A program made the position numbers and the translations under genes. A stretch of 45,388 nt of DNA from Alphaproteobacteria bacterium (GTDB lineage: Bacteria; Pseudomonadota; Alphaproteobacteria; Sphingomonadales; Kordiimonadaceae): positions 1 to 45,388 of the forward strand of contig JAJFIU010000023.1 of the NCBI GenBank assembly GCA_021774695.1, given 5' to 3'. Shown in pieces: positions 18,685 to 28,210 of this stretch (position 1 is the first letter of the stretch; each line of letters starts with the position of its first letter). The notes beneath the pieces are model-generated. The model did no database searches and was not told the origin of the DNA. It was given only the letters and a program-made list of their open reading frames with translations.

Positions 18685-19833
18685 ATGAGACAAATTTTTA
18701 CCATTGCGGCAGGCGTTTTTATCGGATTAATAGCTGGTGGTTTTGCGGTGCAGGCCGTTGACCCGGCAGCCTATGAGCTGACTTTCAAGGCCGCAATGAA
18801 AGACAAAAAAATTCCTGGTGCGGCTTACGCTATTATTGAGATGGGCGAGCCGCTAAAAACCGGCGTTTACGGCACCCGCGCCAAAGGCAAGAACTTACCG
18901 GTTACAACCGATACTGTCTTTCGTCTTGCTTCGGTTTCAAAAACATTTTCCTCCAGTCTGACAGCGATGCTGATTGTGGAGGGACAACTTAGCTTAGAGA
19001 CCAAGGTTTCGCCGTTTGTACCGGCTTTTCAGCTCAAGAAAAAAGGTCACGCTGCGAAAGTAACCTTGCGGCATTTGCTCAGTCACACTGTCGGTCTCAC
19101 TCCTAATGCTTATGACAATATGATCGAAGACGGTTGGGGTTTGCCGAAGATATTACCGCGATTCATAAGACTATCCCCAGTGTGTGCGCCGGGTGCGTGT
19201 TACGGCTATCAAAATATTGCTTTTAGCCTGGTTAAACCCATCGTCGAAAGCACGTCGGAAAATAGTTTTGAAACCCTGATTGAACAACGAATTTTGTCTC
19301 CCTTGGGCATGAAAAATGCTTCGATAGGCCTTGATGGGTATTTGGCAAAAACAGATCGGGCTGAGCCTCATGTCAATACGCGGCGCGGTTGGTACAAAAC
19401 CAAAGTTAAGCCAAATTATTACCGCCTGTCTCCGGCCGCTGGCGTAAATGCCAGCATCAGCGATATGGTAAAGTGGGTTGAAGGCTATTTAGGTTGGTAC
19501 CCGGAAGTGTTGAGCCCGGGTGTTATTGATTTGGTGACCGAAAAACGTATTCGCACCAGACGAGAGCTTTATAAGCGCCAATGGCGACCCTATTTGGAAG
19601 ACGCCCACTACGGCCTTGGTTGGCGCATTTACGATTTTGGTGACCATGAGATAGTTATGCATGCGGGCGGTGTTGCCGGGTTTCGCAGCATCGTCAGCTT
19701 TTCAAAAGAATTTGGCATTGGCTTTGTGATCCTGATGAATGCAGAAAGCCGAGTGATTGATGACCTTACAGCCCAGTTTTGGGATACCCAGTTTAAACAG
19801 TCCACTAAAAAGTCAGCAAACTCAGCTGGATGA
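18685..19833 (+). CDS. Serine hydrolase of the beta-lactamase class C fold, exported
   Basis: A 382-residue protein with a signal peptide (MRQIFTIAAGVFIGLIAGGFAVQA), so it acts in the periplasm. It has the three active-site motifs of class C beta-lactamases and penicillin-binding esterases: SVSK at residues 83-86, YQN at 175-177, and HAG at 326-328 in place of KTG. HAG/HTG is common in the EstB/AmpH-like and D-aminopeptidase branches, so it is more likely an esterase or peptidase than a true resistance enzyme. GTG 18673 is an alternative start that would overlap the esterase stop by four bases and add four residues. Confidence 0.82.
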   Translation: MRQIFTIAAGVFIGLIAGGFAVQAVDPAAYELTFKAAMKDKKIPGAAYAIIEMGEPLKTGVYGTRAKGKNLPVTTDTVFRLASVSKTFSSSLTAMLIVEGQLSLETKVSPFVPAFQLKKKGHAAKVTLRHLLSHTVGLTPNAYDNMIEDGWGLPKILPRFIRLSPVCAPGACYGYQNIAFSLVKPIVESTSENSFETLIEQRILSPLGMKNASIGLDGYLAKTDRAEPHVNTRRGWYKTKVKPNYYRLSPAAGVNASISDMVKWVEGYLGWYPEVLSPGVIDLVTEKRIRTRRELYKRQWRPYLEDAHYGLGWRIYDFGDHEIVMHAGGVAGFRSIVSFSKEFGIGFVILMNAESRVIDDLTAQFWDTQFKQSTKKSANSAG

Positions 19834-19857
19834 AGGGTCGGTGACCCCGTTTAGGCG

Positions 19858-20391
19858 CTAACCGTCTGGGCCACTCCCACCGCCACGGCGACCTTCGCGG
19901 CTGCGGCCGTCCGGTCGTTTTTTGCTTCCAGGTTTGCTTTGAAAATGGTCCTGGGCAGCAGCTACAGCTTCTTCTTTTGATATGATGCAATTAGCGTCCT
20001 TGTCGGCGGCGGTGAACTGGCTGTCTGAAACCGCGCTAAGTTCGGCAAGTGAAATGCCACCAGAAATGTCGGTGTCGACATCAGGGAATGCGTGAAACAA
20101 AAAGCTTTTGTCTTCGAATTTCGCATAGCGGTATTCTGAGCGAATCAGGCTTTTGCTATCATCAGCATCAAGAAGGCCAAACAACAGCACACGCTCGCGC
20201 TGAATATCAGCACAAGTCACTTCGCCGTCACCGTTAGTATCTTGCAGGGTCAAAAAGCGCTGGTAGATCTCTGCTTTGCGTTCGGGTGATGGCTCAGGGC
20301 GCTCTCGGCGATCACTGCGGTTGCCGGCACACCCTGCCAGCAGGCAGGCAGCTGTCAGCGCCAGCACGACGGCGGTATTTTTGGTGGTCAT
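19858..20391 (-). CDS. EF-hand-containing lipoprotein
   Basis: A 177-residue protein with a lipoprotein signal peptide ending LAGC (acylated C21). It contains several calcium-loop-like repeats: DTNGDGEVTCADI is a full EF-hand loop; DADDSKSLIRSEY, DVDTDISGGISLAEL and DKDANCIISKEEA are weaker versions. The tail is rich in Arg, Gly and Pro (RREGRRGGGSGPDG type). It should sit on the periplasmic face of a membrane and bind calcium at one or more sites. It converges on the serine hydrolase gene, 24 bases away, and is divergent from serC. No specific function is known to me. Confidence 0.72.
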   Translation of the reverse strand: MTTKNTAVVLALTAACLLAGCAGNRSDRRERPEPSPERKAEIYQRFLTLQDTNGDGEVTCADIQRERVLLFGLLDADDSKSLIRSEYRYAKFEDKSFLFHAFPDVDTDISGGISLAELSAVSDSQFTAADKDANCIISKEEAVAAAQDHFQSKPGSKKRPDGRSREGRRGGGSGPDG

Positions 20392-20529
20392 AAGCGTATC
20401 CCGAGAAACATATGTTGATGCTTTTACGACTGTGCACCTTTGTCCCCTTCGTTGAAACAGAAAAAATTATCTGACGCAGTGAATATCTTGATTGACTATT
20501 GGCAAACTTTGTCTATTTATCGGCCCCGG

Positions 20530-20625
20530 TACTTCCCCCAAACGGGAAGCAGTCGTCTGCGAGGTCGGCAACAATTTTGGGACACGCCTCCCCAACGGGG
20601 CGCAACTATCTGGAAGGATAGCCAT
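20530..20625 (+). promoter_or_regulatory. Structured serC leader (serC RNA motif candidate)
   Basis: Three hairpins lie between the promoter region and the serC start. First: CTTCCC (20532-20537) with GGGAAG (20544-20549), loop CCAAAC. Second: CGCCTC (20585-20590) with GGGGCG (20597-20602), one G.T pair, loop CCCAAC. Third: CTATC (20606-20610) with GATAG (20617-20621), whose loop TGGAAG together with the following G is the ribosome binding site of serC. A conserved leader called the serC motif is known upstream of serC in alphaproteobacteria; position and architecture agree, but I could not align it to the consensus. Confidence 0.6.
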
Positions 20626-21783
20626 ATGACGAAGCCACTTACGGCGCCTCGGCGTCCAGAGTTTAGCTCTGGCCCGTGCGCAAAACGTCCGGGTTGGACA
20701 TCGGACGTATTAAATGACGCTCTTCTCGGGCGGTCACACCGGTCAAAGCCCGGCAAGCAAAAACTCCAGTATGCTATTGATAAAACACGCGAAGTTCTCG
20801 GCGTGCCTGATGACTATGTGATCGCCATTGTGCCCGGTTCGGACACAGGCGCCGTCGAAATGGCCCTGTGGTCAATGCTCGGCGAACGCGGTGTTGATAT
20901 GATGGCATGGGAAAGTTTTGGGGCTGGCTGGGTAACCGACGTTGCCAAGCAGCTGAAACTGGAAGACGTGAATATTTATACCGCTGAATACGGCAATTTG
21001 CCTGATTTGGCTGTTGTGGACACGGACCGCGATGTTGTTTTCACATGGAACGGTACAACGTCGGGCGTCAAGCTAGTGAACGCAGACTGGATTTCGGATG
21101 ACCGCAAGGGCCTTACAATTTGCGACGCAACATCAGCTGCATTTGCTATGGAGCTACCGTTCGATAAACTAGATGTAGTGACCTATAGCTGGCAGAAAGT
21201 GTTGGGCGGCGAAGCGGCCCACGGCATGTTGATCCTGTCACCGCGCGCAGTTGAGCGGTTGGAGACATATACCCCCGAATGGCCACTGCCAAAAATATTC
21301 CGCCTGACCAAAGGCGGCAAGCTGATCGCAGGTATATTCAAAGGCGAAACCATCAATACGCCTTCAATGCTATGCGTTGAAGATTACATCGATGCGCTGG
21401 AATGGGCTGCAGGATTAGGTGGCCTGAAAGGGCTAGTTGCCAAATCAGAAGCAAACCTGAAGGTTATTGCAGACTGGGTAGCGGCATCTAGCTGGGCGGC
21501 TTTTCTGGCCAACGACCCGGCGACCATCTCTAACACATCTGTGTGTCTGAAAGTAAGTGACCCTTGGCTTGCGACGTTGGACGGCGAGGCTCAAGCGGCA
21601 GTGCCCAAGAAATTGGCAGCCATGCTGGATGCTGAAGGTGTTGCTTTTGACATCGGTGCCTACCGCGACGCGCCTCCGGGCCTGCGTATATGGGCCGGCG
21701 CGACGGTAGAAGCTGACGACCTGACCGCGCTGACCCATTGGCTCGATTGGGCTTACGGCGAAGTTAAAGCGTCTTACGCATAG
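20626..21783 (+). CDS. serC: Phosphoserine aminotransferase
   Basis: A 385-residue PLP enzyme that converts 3-phosphohydroxypyruvate to phosphoserine, also used in pyridoxal phosphate synthesis. The start at 20626 is preceded by GGAAGGA and gives the typical N-terminus [24 protein letters not shown]; the longer in-frame extension back to 20440 would run through the structured leader and is rejected. The PLP lysine lies in [16 protein letters not shown]. This SerC belongs to the alphaproteobacterial/archaeal-like branch rather than that of Escherichia coli. serA follows 79 bases downstream, so both enzymes of the first two steps of serine synthesis are probably expressed together. Confidence 0.95.
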   Translation: MTKPLTAPRRPEFSSGPCAKRPGWTSDVLNDALLGRSHRSKPGKQKLQYAIDKTREVLGVPDDYVIAIVPGSDTGAVEMALWSMLGERGVDMMAWESFGAGWVTDVAKQLKLEDVNIYTAEYGNLPDLAVVDTDRDVVFTWNGTTSGVKLVNADWISDDRKGLTICDATSAAFAMELPFDKLDVVTYSWQKVLGGEAAHGMLILSPRAVERLETYTPEWPLPKIFRLTKGGKLIAGIFKGETINTPSMLCVEDYIDALEWAAGLGGLKGLVAKSEANLKVIADWVAASSWAAFLANDPATISNTSVCLKVSDPWLATLDGEAQAAVPKKLAAMLDAEGVAFDIGAYRDAPPGLRIWAGATVEADDLTALTHWLDWAYGEVKASYA

Positions 21784-21862
21784 CAAGAATTGTAAAGCCG
21801 GTGAGTATCGGCTTCTCCTAACATTCGGCAAAATGCCACATAAATATTGAGAGAATAAACCA

Positions 21863-23440
21863 ATGCCTAAAGTATTGATTTCAGACAAAATGAGCCCGCT
21901 CGCAGCCAAAATATTCAAAGAGCGCGGCATTGAAGTAGACGTGAAACCTGGCCTGAGCAAAGAGGAGCTGATCGAAATAATCGGTGATTACGACGGCTTG
22001 GCAGTTCGCTCATCCACCAAAGCAACACCTAACGTATTGAAAGCCGCCAAAAAGCTGAAGGTTATAGGGCGCGCTGGCATCGGGGTTGATAACATTGACC
22101 TACCTGCCGCAACCGACGCCGGTGTTGTGGTGATGAACACGCCGTTTGGCAATTCAATCACGACAGCCGAACATGCGATTGCCATGATGATGGCACTGGC
22201 GCGTCAAATCCCGCACGCCAACGCGTCAACTCAGGCAGGAAAGTGGGAAAAATCCCGCTTTATGGGCGTAGAAGTAACCGGCAAGACAATCGGATTGATT
22301 GGTTGCGGTAATATTGGCTCCATCGTTGCAGAACGGGCACTTGGCCTGCGGATGAAAGTGATTGCGTTTGATCCTTATCTGGCAGTTGAGCGGGCGGCAG
22401 ATCTGGGCATCCTAAAAGTGGAATTGGATGATTTGTTTGAGAAAGCGGATGTGATTTCGCTGCATACGCCGCTAACAGACCAGACGCGCGGTATTGTCGG
22501 CGAGCAGGCTTTCGAGAAAATGAAAGACGGCGTTCGCATTGTAAATTGCGCGCGCGGTGGTTTGATCGATGAAGCGGCACTGAAAGTGGCGCTGGACAGC
22601 GGCAAAGTGGCGGGTGCGGCACTTGATGTGTTTGAAACCGAACCGGCAACTGAAAACCCGCTTTTTGGCCATGAAAATGTTATTTGCACACCTCATTTGG
22701 GAGCCTCAACCAGTGAAGCGCAGGTGAATGTTGCACTGCAAGTTGCCGAACAGATGTCAGATTTCCTTCTGACCGGCGGCGTGACCAATGCACTGAATAT
22801 GCCGTCGCTGAGCGCTGAAGAAGCACCCAAATTGAAGCCCTACATGGATTTGGCCAAACAAATCGGTGGTTTTGCAGGCCAGATCACCGAAAGCGGGCTC
22901 AAGCGTGTCGTCATTGAATATGAAGGCCATGTGGCAACCTTAAACACCAACCCGCTGACAGCAATAGTACTGGAAGGTTTACTGTCACCATTGATGAGCA
23001 GCGTGAATATGGTCAATGCGCCGGTGGTTGCAAAAAAGCGCAATATCCAGATTACTGAAGTGAAACATGACCGCGATGGGGACTATCAGACGCTGATTAA
23101 ACTAACCGTCGAATCGGAGCGCGGGTCGCGTTCGGTTTCCGGAACCCTGTTTGCCAACCGGCAACCACGGATAGTTGAAGTTAACGGTGTGCAGCTTGAA
23201 GCAGAGCTAGCGCCCAACATGTTGTATGTTGTCAATGATGATAAACCTGGATTTATCGGCGCGCTTGGTACCCTGATCGGCCACAACGGGGTTAACGTTG
23301 CTACCTTTGCACTAGGGCGCAAACTAGAGGGCGACGAAGCGGTGGCGTTGGTTGCAGTTGACCAACCGGTTAAAGATATTGTTCTTGACCAGCTTGCTGC
23401 GCTGGCCCATGTACGTCAGGCTAAAAAACTGGCGTTTTAA
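21863..23440 (+). CDS. serA: D-3-phosphoglycerate dehydrogenase
   Basis: A 525-residue enzyme of the long type, which oxidises 3-phosphoglycerate to 3-phosphohydroxypyruvate with NAD. It shows the substrate loop DGLAVRSSTKATPNVL, GRAGIGVDNIDLPAA, the dinucleotide motif GLIGCGNIGSIVAERA, the NCARGGLIDEAAL segment, and the catalytic histidine in CTPHLGAST. After the catalytic part come the intervening domain and a C-terminal ACT domain (from about residue 450: MLYVVNDDKPGFIGALGTLIG), the usual site of serine feedback. A 6-pair hairpin AAGCCG/CGGCTT at 21795-21814 lies in the serC-serA gap without a T-run. Confidence 0.97.
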   Translation: MPKVLISDKMSPLAAKIFKERGIEVDVKPGLSKEELIEIIGDYDGLAVRSSTKATPNVLKAAKKLKVIGRAGIGVDNIDLPAATDAGVVVMNTPFGNSITTAEHAIAMMMALARQIPHANASTQAGKWEKSRFMGVEVTGKTIGLIGCGNIGSIVAERALGLRMKVIAFDPYLAVERAADLGILKVELDDLFEKADVISLHTPLTDQTRGIVGEQAFEKMKDGVRIVNCARGGLIDEAALKVALDSGKVAGAALDVFETEPATENPLFGHENVICTPHLGASTSEAQVNVALQVAEQMSDFLLTGGVTNALNMPSLSAEEAPKLKPYMDLAKQIGGFAGQITESGLKRVVIEYEGHVATLNTNPLTAIVLEGLLSPLMSSVNMVNAPVVAKKRNIQITEVKHDRDGDYQTLIKLTVESERGSRSVSGTLFANRQPRIVEVNGVQLEAELAPNMLYVVNDDKPGFIGALGTLIGHNGVNVATFALGRKLEGDEAVALVAVDQPVKDIVLDQLAALAHVRQAKKLAF

Positions 23441-23461
23441 TAGACAATAGGAGCGGGCCAT

Positions 23462-24649
23462 ATGAACGGTCCACCATCCAAATCGGCGGGCAAGCCAGCT
23501 AGTAGTGCCTATGCCCGCCAAGCGTTGCTTCCTGAAGGCTTTAGGGACCAGTTGGCCCCTATGGCCGAACATGAAGCGTCGTTGGTGCGCAGCCTGATGG
23601 ATTGTTTTCAGTCCTACGGTTATGACAGGGTTGCGCCGCCTGTCGTGGAATATGAAGCCAGCCTTTTGGTCGGTGCAGGTGCAACGCGGGCAAACTCGAT
23701 GTTTCGTGTGATGGATCCGGATACACAAAACATGATGGCGGTGCGGGCCGATATGACCGTGCAGCTTTCTCGGCTTGCCGCGACCCGCCTGTCGGAGGTA
23801 GCGCGGCCACTGCGGTTAAGTTATTCCGGGAATGTGCTTAGAACCAAAGGCAGCCAGCTGCGCCCAACCCGACAATTTATTCAGGCGGGTATCGAGTTGA
23901 TTGGATCAACCAGTCTCGAAGCCGAATTTGAAGTCATTAAGGTTGCAGTAGAATCGTTGGTGGCGACGGGGATAAAGTCACTTTCGCTTGATCTGACAGT
24001 TGCGCCTTTGGTGAGTTTTTTGTGCGACAAGCATAATATTGCTGACCAGCAGCGTACTGCAGTTATTGAAGCGCTCAATGATAAAGACAGCGGTGCCTTG
24101 GCAACAATTACCCCCGCCGCGAAAACAGATTTTGATCAGTTGTTGGTGGCAGCAGGGCCCGCACGCGATGCATTGGTGGTGTTGCGCAGCCTTGAGCTCG
24201 CAGGCAGCGCCGGGCAGTTGATCGCACGGCTTGGGCGGCTGGTTGAGATGCTTGAGGCACAGATGCCAGCATTGCCCGTCACCATTGATCCGTGTGAAAG
24301 CCATGGTTTCGAATATAAGAGCGGTATTGGCTTCGGTATATTTGCCAAAGGCAACCAAAGCGAGCTGGGGCGTGGTGGTCGGTATCTGGTTGTTCACCCC
24401 GACGGACACAGTGAAGAAGCAACCGGGTTTTCGGTCTATCTGGATAGTTTGTTGGATGCTTTGCCTGCGTTGCAAAAACCTGAAAAATTGTTTTTGCCAA
24501 CGGGAACAAGCGACAAGGAAGCAGCAAGTCTTCGCTGCGAGGGTTGGCGTACAATTCAGGACTTGACAGAAGGGGTTGATCCTTCCAAAGAAGCGCGTCG
24601 GCTTGGCTGTAGCCACATATTGTTAAACGGCATCGTTAAGCCCGTTTGA
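23462..24649 (+). CDS. hisZ: ATP phosphoribosyltransferase regulatory subunit
   Basis: A 395-residue protein related to the catalytic core of histidyl-tRNA synthetase: ALLPEGFRDQLAPMAEHEA, the motif-2-like ADMTVQLSRLAATRLS, and RPTRQFIQAGIELIG. It lacks an anticodon-binding domain, which separates HisZ from HisS. HisZ joins a short HisG to make the active, histidine-sensitive first enzyme of histidine synthesis; hisG itself is not in the window. The start has GGAGCGGG just upstream. The order serA-hisZ-purA recurs in alphaproteobacteria. The C-terminus beyond SVYLDSLLDALP is divergent, as usual. Confidence 0.92.
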   Translation: MNGPPSKSAGKPASSAYARQALLPEGFRDQLAPMAEHEASLVRSLMDCFQSYGYDRVAPPVVEYEASLLVGAGATRANSMFRVMDPDTQNMMAVRADMTVQLSRLAATRLSEVARPLRLSYSGNVLRTKGSQLRPTRQFIQAGIELIGSTSLEAEFEVIKVAVESLVATGIKSLSLDLTVAPLVSFLCDKHNIADQQRTAVIEALNDKDSGALATITPAAKTDFDQLLVAAGPARDALVVLRSLELAGSAGQLIARLGRLVEMLEAQMPALPVTIDPCESHGFEYKSGIGFGIFAKGNQSELGRGGRYLVVHPDGHSEEATGFSVYLDSLLDALPALQKPEKLFLPTGTSDKEAASLRCEGWRTIQDLTEGVDPSKEARRLGCSHILLNGIVKPV

Positions 24650-24687
24650 AACTGACTTTGCGAGATATCCGGATAAGGGGTTAAATT

Positions 24688-25980
24688 ATGGGCAATGTTG
24701 TTGTTGTTGGCTCTCAGTGGGGCGACGAAGGCAAGGGAAAAATTGTCGATTGGTTGTCAGAGCGCGCTGATGTAGTTGTGCGCTTTCAGGGCGGTCACAA
24801 CGCCGGGCATACCTTGGTTATTGACGGCAAAGTCTATAAACTTTCACTGCTGCCGTCGGGTATCGTTCGGGGCGGCAAAATCAGCGTGATTGGAAACGGT
24901 GTTGTAGTTGACCCGTGGGCATTACTGACCGAAATGAAAGCGTTGCGAGGGCAGGGCGTTGAAATCAATCCGCAAAGCCTGCAAATTGCTGCCAATGCTA
25001 CCCTTATAATGCCATATCACCGCGAATTGGATGCGCTGCGCGAAGACGCGACCAAAGGCGTAAAAATTGGCACGACTAGACGAGGTATTGGCCCTGCATA
25101 CGAAGATAAAGTGGGCCGTCGGGCCCTGCGTATGTGTGACTTGCAGTCTCGGGAAATTGTGGAAAGCCGTTTGGCAGTGGCGTTAACGCATCATAACGCG
25201 CTGCGAAAAGGGTTGGGCCACGCCGAAATTGACGGCGGGGCAATCGCTGATGAGTTGATGACAATGGCGGATGAAATTCTGCCCTATGTTAACAACGTCT
25301 GGCGCACGCTTGACGACGCAAAAATTGCTGGCAAACGTATTTTGTTTGAAGGTGCACAAGGAACACTGCTGGATGTTGACCACGGCACCTACCCCTTTGT
25401 TACCTCCTCTAATACTATAGCGGGGCAAGCGGCTGGCGGTTCCGGCATGGGACCGCGCAGTTTGGACTATGTCCTTGGCATAACCAAAGCATACACAACG
25501 CGTGTGGGTTCTGGTCCGTTTCCGTCAGAGCAAGACAATGAAGTTGGTCAGTATCTTGGCGAAAAAGGCCATGAATTTGGCACTGTGACAGGTCGGTCAC
25601 GGCGCTGCGGCTGGTTCGATGCTGTTTTGGAGCGCCAAAGCCTGACCGTAGGCGGTGTTGACGGTATTGCGTTGACCAAACTTGATGTGTTGGACGGCCT
25701 GGAAGAGATAAAAGTTTGTGTTGGTTACAAACACAAAGGTGAAATTGTCGATTACTTGCCATACGGCATGGAAGACCAAGCGGCGGTGGAAGCTGTTTAT
25801 GAAACTCTCGAGGGCTGGTCTGACACAACCTTCGGCGCGCGAAGCTGGGCAGACCTGCCTGCAACTGCAGTGAAATACATCCGTCGGATTGAAGAGTTGA
25901 TCGGTGTGCCGGTTGCAATGCTTTCAACAAGTCCGGAACGCGATGATACCATTTTGGTGCGCGATCCGTTTCTTGATTAA
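24688..25980 (+). CDS. purA: Adenylosuccinate synthetase
   Basis: A 430-residue enzyme that joins IMP and aspartate with GTP to form adenylosuccinate in AMP synthesis. The N-terminal [16 protein letters not shown] phosphate loop, [13 protein letters not shown], the [16 protein letters not shown] segment, the [21 protein letters not shown] stretch and [11 protein letters not shown] are all present. The length equals the family norm and the ATG follows AAGGGG. It ends the serC-serA-hisZ-purA run; the next gene starts 187 bases later after an A+T-rich gap. Confidence 0.97.
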   Translation: MGNVVVVGSQWGDEGKGKIVDWLSERADVVVRFQGGHNAGHTLVIDGKVYKLSLLPSGIVRGGKISVIGNGVVVDPWALLTEMKALRGQGVEINPQSLQIAANATLIMPYHRELDALREDATKGVKIGTTRRGIGPAYEDKVGRRALRMCDLQSREIVESRLAVALTHHNALRKGLGHAEIDGGAIADELMTMADEILPYVNNVWRTLDDAKIAGKRILFEGAQGTLLDVDHGTYPFVTSSNTIAGQAAGGSGMGPRSLDYVLGITKAYTTRVGSGPFPSEQDNEVGQYLGEKGHEFGTVTGRSRRCGWFDAVLERQSLTVGGVDGIALTKLDVLDGLEEIKVCVGYKHKGEIVDYLPYGMEDQAAVEAVYETLEGWSDTTFGARSWADLPATAVKYIRRIEELIGVPVAMLSTSPERDDTILVRDPFLD

Positions 25981-26167
25981 CAGGCCGTTTACTTTTCTTC
26001 TCTACATTTTCATTACGTTAATAATTTGCGTGTAGCATTTAACTAGAATCGCTCCATTTTTATGCGATTTGGTTTAGTTTTGCTGACTTTTCACGTCAGA
26101 TTAATGAGACGAAGGACCTGTTTATTCCGGTTCTGCAACGATTTGCGCGATGTAAGGGGAAAGACCG

Positions 26168-28192
26168 GTGAGCGGCGAAAACGCGCCAGTTCCTGATAGT
26201 CAAAGTACTTTCGGCGATCGGTATGTAGTCAATACGGCTCTGCCGATTCCGGAGTTCAGTACTCGTGGCGGCGATGCATTTGCAGTGAACGACCAGGAAA
26301 AATCTGGTGGTGACTGCTATGCAGTGGTTCATCACCCAGCTGTGCCCGTGCGCAACGAGGTGTATAAAACTCTTCGCGGGAAACCAGTTTCAAATTTAAT
26401 TTGCCCCATAGAGCGCGGCCTGATGAACCTCACTTTGGAGGGCAGGAAAGTGCAGCGTCTGGTAACCATATTTGGTCGTCCAACGGGCGGTGCATTGATG
26501 GGCCCGGACGGTAAATTAAATCCGCGAGTGAATGCCAACCGCCTTCGGCAAAATGTTGCGCTGTCAATATTGAAAGCGATCACAGCGTTGCACAAACGCG
26601 GTTTTACCCACCGGTCTATCATGCCGACCAACATATATTTCAGCACACCGACGAGCGACGATGTGGTCCTCGGCGAATGTTACAGTATGCCGCCGGGATA
26701 TATGCAGCCCTTTGGTATGGAAACGCTGGATATAGCACTTGCTGACCCTACCGCACGTGGTGTCGGCGATGTGGCTTCCGATTATTTTCAAATGGGTGCC
26801 ACCCTTCAGGCACTGTATTTCGGCGAAATGGTTTGGCGCGGCAGAGACCGCGACAGCATGCTTATGGCGCGGGTCAACCAGGGATCGTTTTGGGCACTTG
26901 GGGGCGGGCGTGAAATTCCTGGTGCATTGGGTAGCTTGATACGCGGGCTTACAGCAGACGAATCTGAAGAACGTTGGGGCGCCGAAGACGTTCTGGACTG
27001 GTTTGAAGGTGTAGGTAAACCCAAACGCACTACGATGCGGGCTTGGTCAATGAACCGGCCTACCACTTTCAAAAGTGTCGCCGTTGTTGACCGCCGATTG
27101 CTTGCCAACGCCTTTGCGCGTGACCCCGCAGAAGCCGCCAGTTTCTTAAAATCTGTAGATTTTCCGTCCTGGGTGCAAATGTCATTTCGAGACGAAGTCC
27201 TGTCCGAACGGCTCGAATCGTTGCTGAATGTAAAACCGGATAGTGGTTTTGGCGGTATGCGCGCGGATGACTATAAAATGGTTGCACGGGTCTGCATGTT
27301 CCTGCACCCCACCGGGCCAGTGCATTACAAAACCACTTCTTTGTTCTTGGACGGAATTCCCTCGTTGGTTGCTGAGGCCTTTTCGCGTGATGACCGCGAG
27401 ACACTTTCTGCTGTGGTTGAGATGCTGGATGGGAAATTTCTTCAGACTATCGCGGAAATTTGTGAAATACAGGGTGTGAAATTTGGCAAACAAATCGCCG
27501 ACCTGCGCAAGATTATGGCCCATGCTGCCAGCAAACAATTGGGCAAGGGTATGGAGCGCGTTCTATATGAGCTAAACCCCATTTTGCCGTGTGTCTCCGT
27601 ACGTTTCTCAAATGTGTGGATTGGGTCGATCATTCAATTGATGAGGGCGCTTGAGCGCATTGCCGGCACCAGCAATGCCCGCAATATTCTTCTGGACCGG
27701 CATTTGGCCGCATTCTGCGCGACCCATGGAACGGAATTGGAGCGCGAGTTTAATAATTTGGCCGCAGCTCAAAATAACCCCGCAAAATTCAACAGCCTTT
27801 CTTTGAACTTTTTTGGCTTGCTTCAGCAGCGTTGCAAGATGGAATCATTGCCGAATTTGACCGCTAAACTGGTTGATGGACTGGCACCTGCAGTCAAGGG
27901 GTTGAAAAATAAAAAGCGTCGCGATGTGGTGCAGGCCGCATTGGACAAGAGTAAAAAAGGCGGCGACATTGGCAAGCTTTGCACTGAAGTTAACATGATC
28001 AAAGTGCAGGCTGAGGACGCGCGGGAGTTTTCTCAGGCAAGGACACTTGTCAGCAGACTGGAACGCGAACGCAAAAAACTTACACGGAAAGTTTTACCCA
28101 ATGATTCAGAGGCGATTGCTGCCGGATTGAAGGGTGTGCGCATCGTGGCGTTTGCCGGCCTGATACTAGTTTCATTTCTGATATTTTTTTAA
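26168..28192 (+). CDS. Membrane-anchored kinase-fold protein lacking catalytic residues (pseudokinase)
   Basis: A 674-residue protein starting at GTG 26168 behind AGGGGAAA. Residues about 15-285 resemble a eukaryotic-like protein kinase: ALSILKAITALHKRGFTHRSIMPTNI (about 131-156) sits where the catalytic loop is, and SDYFQMGATLQALYFGEMVW and RGLTADESEERWGAEDVLDWFEG look like the late helices. The key residues are missing: HRD reads HRS (D to S150), the loop lysine is M152, DFG reads LGE, and no glycine loop or VAIK lysine is seen. N155 remains. The remaining 370 residues are unfamiliar and helical, with a coiled-coil-like stretch at about 630-645, and end in a hydrophobic segment (VRIVAFAGLILVSFLIFF), suggesting a C-terminal tail anchor with the bulk in the cytoplasm. 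The next gene, 18 bases on, encodes a membrane protein, a likely partner. Confidence 0.65.
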   Translation: MSGENAPVPDSQSTFGDRYVVNTALPIPEFSTRGGDAFAVNDQEKSGGDCYAVVHHPAVPVRNEVYKTLRGKPVSNLICPIERGLMNLTLEGRKVQRLVTIFGRPTGGALMGPDGKLNPRVNANRLRQNVALSILKAITALHKRGFTHRSIMPTNIYFSTPTSDDVVLGECYSMPPGYMQPFGMETLDIALADPTARGVGDVASDYFQMGATLQALYFGEMVWRGRDRDSMLMARVNQGSFWALGGGREIPGALGSLIRGLTADESEERWGAEDVLDWFEGVGKPKRTTMRAWSMNRPTTFKSVAVVDRRLLANAFARDPAEAASFLKSVDFPSWVQMSFRDEVLSERLESLLNVKPDSGFGGMRADDYKMVARVCMFLHPTGPVHYKTTSLFLDGIPSLVAEAFSRDDRETLSAVVEMLDGKFLQTIAEICEIQGVKFGKQIADLRKIMAHAASKQLGKGMERVLYELNPILPCVSVRFSNVWIGSIIQLMRALERIAGTSNARNILLDRHLAAFCATHGTELEREFNNLAAAQNNPAKFNSLSLNFFGLLQQRCKMESLPNLTAKLVDGLAPAVKGLKNKKRRDVVQAALDKSKKGGDIGKLCTEVNMIKVQAEDAREFSQARTLVSRLERERKKLTRKVLPNDSEAIAAGLKGVRIVAFAGLILVSFLIFF

Positions 28193-28210
28193 GATAGACT
28201 GAGATAGACA

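Noticed and set aside
20440..20625. In-frame upstream extension of serC by 62 codons
   Set aside because: It would translate the structured leader; the ATG at 20626 has a strong ribosome binding site and gives the standard SerC N-terminus.
21795..21814. AAGCCG/CGGCTT hairpin between serC and serA as a terminator
   Set aside because: Six pairs with no T-run are too weak; serC and serA are expected to be cotranscribed.
26092..26108. CTGAC/GTCAG stem before the pseudokinase gene as a purA terminator
   Set aside because: Five pairs with no T-run and over 100 bases after the purA stop; not enough to call.
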